DNA of 64,000 nt. Origin: Onthophagus taurus. Lineage: Eukaryota > Arthropoda > Insecta > Coleoptera > Scarabaeidae. Below the pieces are notes generated by a model. The model did no database searches. It was not told where the DNA came from and saw only the letters and a list, made by a program, of their open reading frames with translations. Made by a program: the position numbers and the translations under genes. The number at the start of each line of letters is the position of its first letter. The stretch's first letter is position 1. Where the stretch lies: contig NC_091976.1 of the NCBI RefSeq assembly GCF_036711975.1, forward strand, positions 3,224,001 through 3,288,000, in the 5' to 3' direction. Positions 61,220 to 64,000 of the stretch are shown in pieces.

Positions 61220-61402
61220 CCAAATGCATTTTTCTCTTCGTCTTCGAGTTCGTTAAAGTCCTTTCGAATTTCCGAGCACACTTCTTTCCACGCAATATTC
61301 GTAGCATCCCTATCTTTAAAAATATCTAAAGTTTTGTCCCATAATACTGGTTTCGCTGATTTGCCGAAATTAGAAGATCGTTATCAATAACTACTTCAGC
61401 CA
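61220..61402 (-). pseudogene. Harbinger MADF protein, first exon, one frame break
   Basis: The ATG near 61402 opens AEVVIDNDLLIS. After a one-base change near 61365 the MADF domain continues: PVLWDKTLDIFKDRDATNIA then WKEVCSEIRKDFNELEDEEK, ending at GTAAGT (61219). Convergent with the transposase fragment at 60856, as in the element at 33867-40106. Confidence 0.65.
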
Positions 61403-61444
61403 TGTTGCGATTTTTCAATTCATTTGAAAACCTAACCTCAACAC

Positions 61445-61683
61445 AACAATTAACGCGGTAAAAATCAGCTCAATGTGAAAGTGGTGATATATTCGTATGC
61501 GCCACTGTCAATACAAGGGCGGCAAAACTGCCGCCAGTGGCAATCGACGGCTGCAAATCTTCCACGCGATACTTTTATCGCCCAATGTGTACACTCCCAT
61601 TTGTTTCTTCGCGCCACTAGCAGAACGACGGCGACGGCAAATTTACCGCCGCGGTAAAAATCGCTCAATGTGTTAACCGGCCT
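61445..61683. repeat. Harbinger terminal region
   Basis: Contains GCGGTAAAAATCAGCTCAAT (61455) and GCGGTAAAAATCGCTCAATG (61652), with inverted GC-rich pieces (GCGGCAAAACTGCCGCCAGT; GGCGACGGCAAATTTACCGC). Probably a compound terminus ending at GTTAACCGGCC near 61683. Confidence 0.6.
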
Positions 61684-61931
61684 AAAGCTCTCGAGCAAAA
61701 CTGAACGCGAGTTTTCGCCATACATTATTCACTTCAGTTTCTCAGTTTTAACGAAATTGTTTAGAAGGAGATTTAATGTGGTAGTGTGGTTTACTTGTTA
61801 ATACATAAATATTCTCATATGATGACTTCTGAAGAATCAATATTAATTGCAATTGGTCTTTTGCTTATTACTATCAAAAACAAACAAAATATGAAAAAGA
61901 TATCAAAACGTACTAAGTACTAGTTAATTTA

Positions 61932-63027
61932 TTGACTGAATTAAAACTGCAGCCCGACGACTATAGAAATTATTTAAGAATGGACGAAGAAAGTTATCTT
62001 GAATTATTAAATTTAGTAACAGCTCTTATCAAACATCAGGACACAAGAATGAGAAGAGAGATAACACCTCATGAGAGATTGAGTGCCACTCTCAGGTTTT
62101 TAGCCACAGGAAGAAGTTATGAGGATCTGAAGTTCACAACAATAATATCAGCACAAGCATTGGGACGGACAATTCCTGAAACATGCAAAGCAATTTGTAT
62201 TGTTTTAAAAGACTATGTAAAGGTAGTTTTAGTATAATCATTAATTGCAATATTGTTTCAAATCATGTACATTTGTAGTTTCCTCAGAGTGAAAATGATT
62301 GGAGAATAATATCTGAAGGTTTTAAACGGAGGTGGAATTTTCCAAACTGTTTGGGAGCAGTTGATGGGAAACATGTCAGAATCGTTAAGCCTTCAGTTCA
62401 GTATTATTAGCTAGTGTTGATAGTAACTATCAATTTATCCTGGTAAATTTTGGCATAAACGGACGTGTGTCAGATGGCGGTGTAATTGAAAACACAATTT
62501 TTTATGAGAAATTAAAATCCAAGAATTTACATATTCCAAATTCATCTTTTGTTAATGCAACCAACACAATTAACCTACCTTTTGTTTTTATTGGCGATGA
62601 GGCATTTTCTTTGCGAACAGATTTGTTGAAACCGTTTGCCCAAAGAGATCTCTCAACACCTAAAAAAATATTCAATGGTCGTCTTTCGCGTGCAAGGAAC
62701 GTTGTTGAAAATGCGTTTGGCATTTTAGCTAGTAGATTCAGAATTTATCACACAGAAATAAACATGCAAATAAAAAATATAGAATCCGTTGTATTAGCAA
62801 CCTGTGCGCTTCATAATTTTCTTAGACAAAAAAGCAAAGATTATTTGGGATCCAATTACACTGATATTGAAGATGCTTTAATTTATGAAGAAGAACATGG
62901 ATTTACAAATTTAAAACGAGGACAAAATAGGCATGCTTCGGACCAAGGCAAAGAAGTTAGGAACGCATTTTTGGAATATTTTATGACTGATGGAAAAGTT
63001 TCGTGGCAAGAAAATGCTATAAAGTAA
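61932..63027 (+). pseudogene. second HARBI1-like transposase
   Basis: 61932-62237 is the N-terminal helical region (MDEESYLELLNLVTALIKHQ; RREITPHERLSATLRFLATG). 62277-62410 gives WRIISEGFKRRWNFPNCLGA and VDGKHVRI (first Asp region), followed by a stop and small deletion. Then come ASVDSNYQFILVNFG (second Asp) and, from about 62467, VFIGDEAFSLRTDLLKPFAQ, RNVVENAFGILASRFRIYH (Glu region) and VRNAFLEYFMTDGKVSWQ. The phase-0/1 gaps at about 62215-62277 look like an intron (GTAGTTTTAG type). One deletion plus stops make it non-functional. Confidence 0.8.
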
Positions 63028-63039
63028 ACATAAATATTC

Positions 63040-63630
63040 CCTTTTTATAAAATTAATCCTACTTTGTCAAGTGTGTAAACTTTTTGAACTGAATTAAAAT
63101 ATAAAAAATGTTTCTTAAAAATGTTGGTGCAACCCATCCAGAATATTGTACTGATAGTACTTTTGCTTATAGTTTACTATTTTTTTATTAAATCAAAGAG
63201 TAATGAATAAATTGGTTTATTTTTTAAAAACTTACAAAAACACTCCTTTTGTTTATGTAATGTAACATATTGTGTAACAAAAAATGTTTAATAATAACAA
63301 ATAAACAGAAGTACTAAACCTTTAACACTTTGAGTATTAACCTTGAAAATTATTTATATAATTAGTAACATCAGAGGTTTGTCTTTGCTGTTGTAAATTT
63401 TGAAATGATAAATCGTGTAATTTTAATATAATATTTCAAAATCTAATGAGTTACCGTTAATGTAAAATTTTCGCTAGGACAAATGTATGATTGTGCTTGT
63501 GGGATTTCTATATATGCATGCCTGTTTAAGGTGCCTAATTGTGCCTCAAAAAGACAATCGTTTATTATTTTTTCTGAAAATAACTTCATATTAGTAGGAA
63601 GTTTCCTTAATTTTCAGCAACGTTTTTGCC
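63040..63630. other. no gene seen
   Basis: A+T-rich 3' flank of the second Harbinger transposase. Confidence 0.3.
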
Positions 63631-63632
63631 AA

Positions 63633-63812
63633 TTATATGTCAAATTCGTCTTCTTCGGTTTTTTTAAGCTTTTCGGTTACTAATGTTATTAGCGATTCCG
63701 TATTGTCGTTTTCTTTAGCATTTCTTCTTCTCTTAACGGAAGATATTGATGAATGGCAAGTAGATACGGACTTAGGTGTTTGTGGATCATCACAATTCCC
63801 ATCTGATTTACC
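63633..63812 (-). CDS. last exon of a Harbinger MADF-type protein
   Basis: Minus-strand exon with a strong acceptor (TTTTTTTTTAG at 63813). It encodes SDGNCDDPQTPKSVSTCHSS, SVKRRRNAKENDNTESLITL and a Glu/Lys end with a stop at 63633. A Ser/Lys-rich linker before a BESS-like tail is usual for MADF partners of Harbinger transposases. The rest of the gene would lie to the right of the window. Confidence 0.4.
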   Translation of the reverse strand, partial: GKSDGNCDDPQTPKSVSTCHSSISSVKRRRNAKENDNTESLITLVTEKLKKTEEDEFDI

Positions 63813-64000
63813 CTAAAAAAAAACAAACATAGCACCTTCATATAACCGAAAAACAAAACTTACGTCACTAGTGTCCTCAAAAAAATGTGGTGTAAGTTTC
63901 AAATCGTGTCGAGCGGTTAAGGTTTTTAAAAAGAGTTTATTTTATTTAAATTCAAATTAAATCAAAACAACTTTTAAACTTGAAACTTATTTGTTTTATT

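Noticed and set aside
1-64000. tRNA, rRNA and CRISPR arrays
   Set aside because: None recognised by eye; a covariance-model scan would be needed to exclude degenerate tRNA genes or SINE heads.

Overview
The window is eukaryotic and almost certainly from an insect or other arthropod. It has an A+T-rich background, spliced genes with GT..AG introns, and a dense stack of class I and II transposons typical of arthropods (piggyBac, hAT, PIF/Harbinger with MADF partner genes, a CACTA-like element, Penelope, Gypsy, BEL/Pao). It also holds repeated insertions of Polinton/Maverick (adintovirus-like) elements. No conserved host housekeeping gene, tRNA, rRNA or CRISPR was recognised. Species cannot be told from the sequence.

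Left part (1-18840): remains of one lineage of Polinton-like elements sharing related terminal inverted repeats (AGTAG...GCCGGTTCTGGACCGG). 1-3168 (P1) keeps broken capsid genes (MCP, small basic ORF, minor capsid). 3169-7580 (P2) carries a LITAF-like fragment, small accessory genes and an integrase tail. 7999-18057 (P3) is bounded by matching inverted termini. It contains no Polinton capsid genes but holds a broken densovirus-like VP (phospholipase A2) and NS1 (SF3 helicase), a type-B DNA polymerase remnant, a C2H2 protein, micro-exon genes and arrays of repeats. 18195-18837 is another integrase plus terminus.

Middle (18843-41250): a 1.26-kb foldback and a Gypsy gag/LTR fragment are followed by a CACTA-like element whose two ends lie at 21765 and 41250. 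That element was invaded by piggyBac, Penelope (with a hammerhead-like motif), an unclassified DDE element, MITEs, and a PIF/Harbinger element which itself was split by a hAT with an 8-bp TSD.

Right part (41251-64000): a Polinton PolB gene start (P4) is split at TTAA by a piggyBac (42550-57797). The piggyBac transposase gene is in turn split by a nearly intact 12.7-kb Polinton (P5, 44692-57435; 186-bp TIRs, 6-bp TSD CATGCT). P5 encodes MCP, minor capsid, adenain-like protease, a pVI-like protein, packaging ATPase, PLA2, integrase and several accessory ORFs, including one resembling the PP1-binding core of PPP1R15/GADD34. It has no recognisable PolB. To the right lie a 5'-truncated BEL/Pao element inserted in a Harbinger transposase gene, then a second Harbinger.

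P5 is the one unit that still reads as a working set. Virion genes run leftward, and ATPase, PLA2 and integrase run rightward from a central divergent promoter. Accessory genes sit at the right, perhaps for host control and DNA handling.
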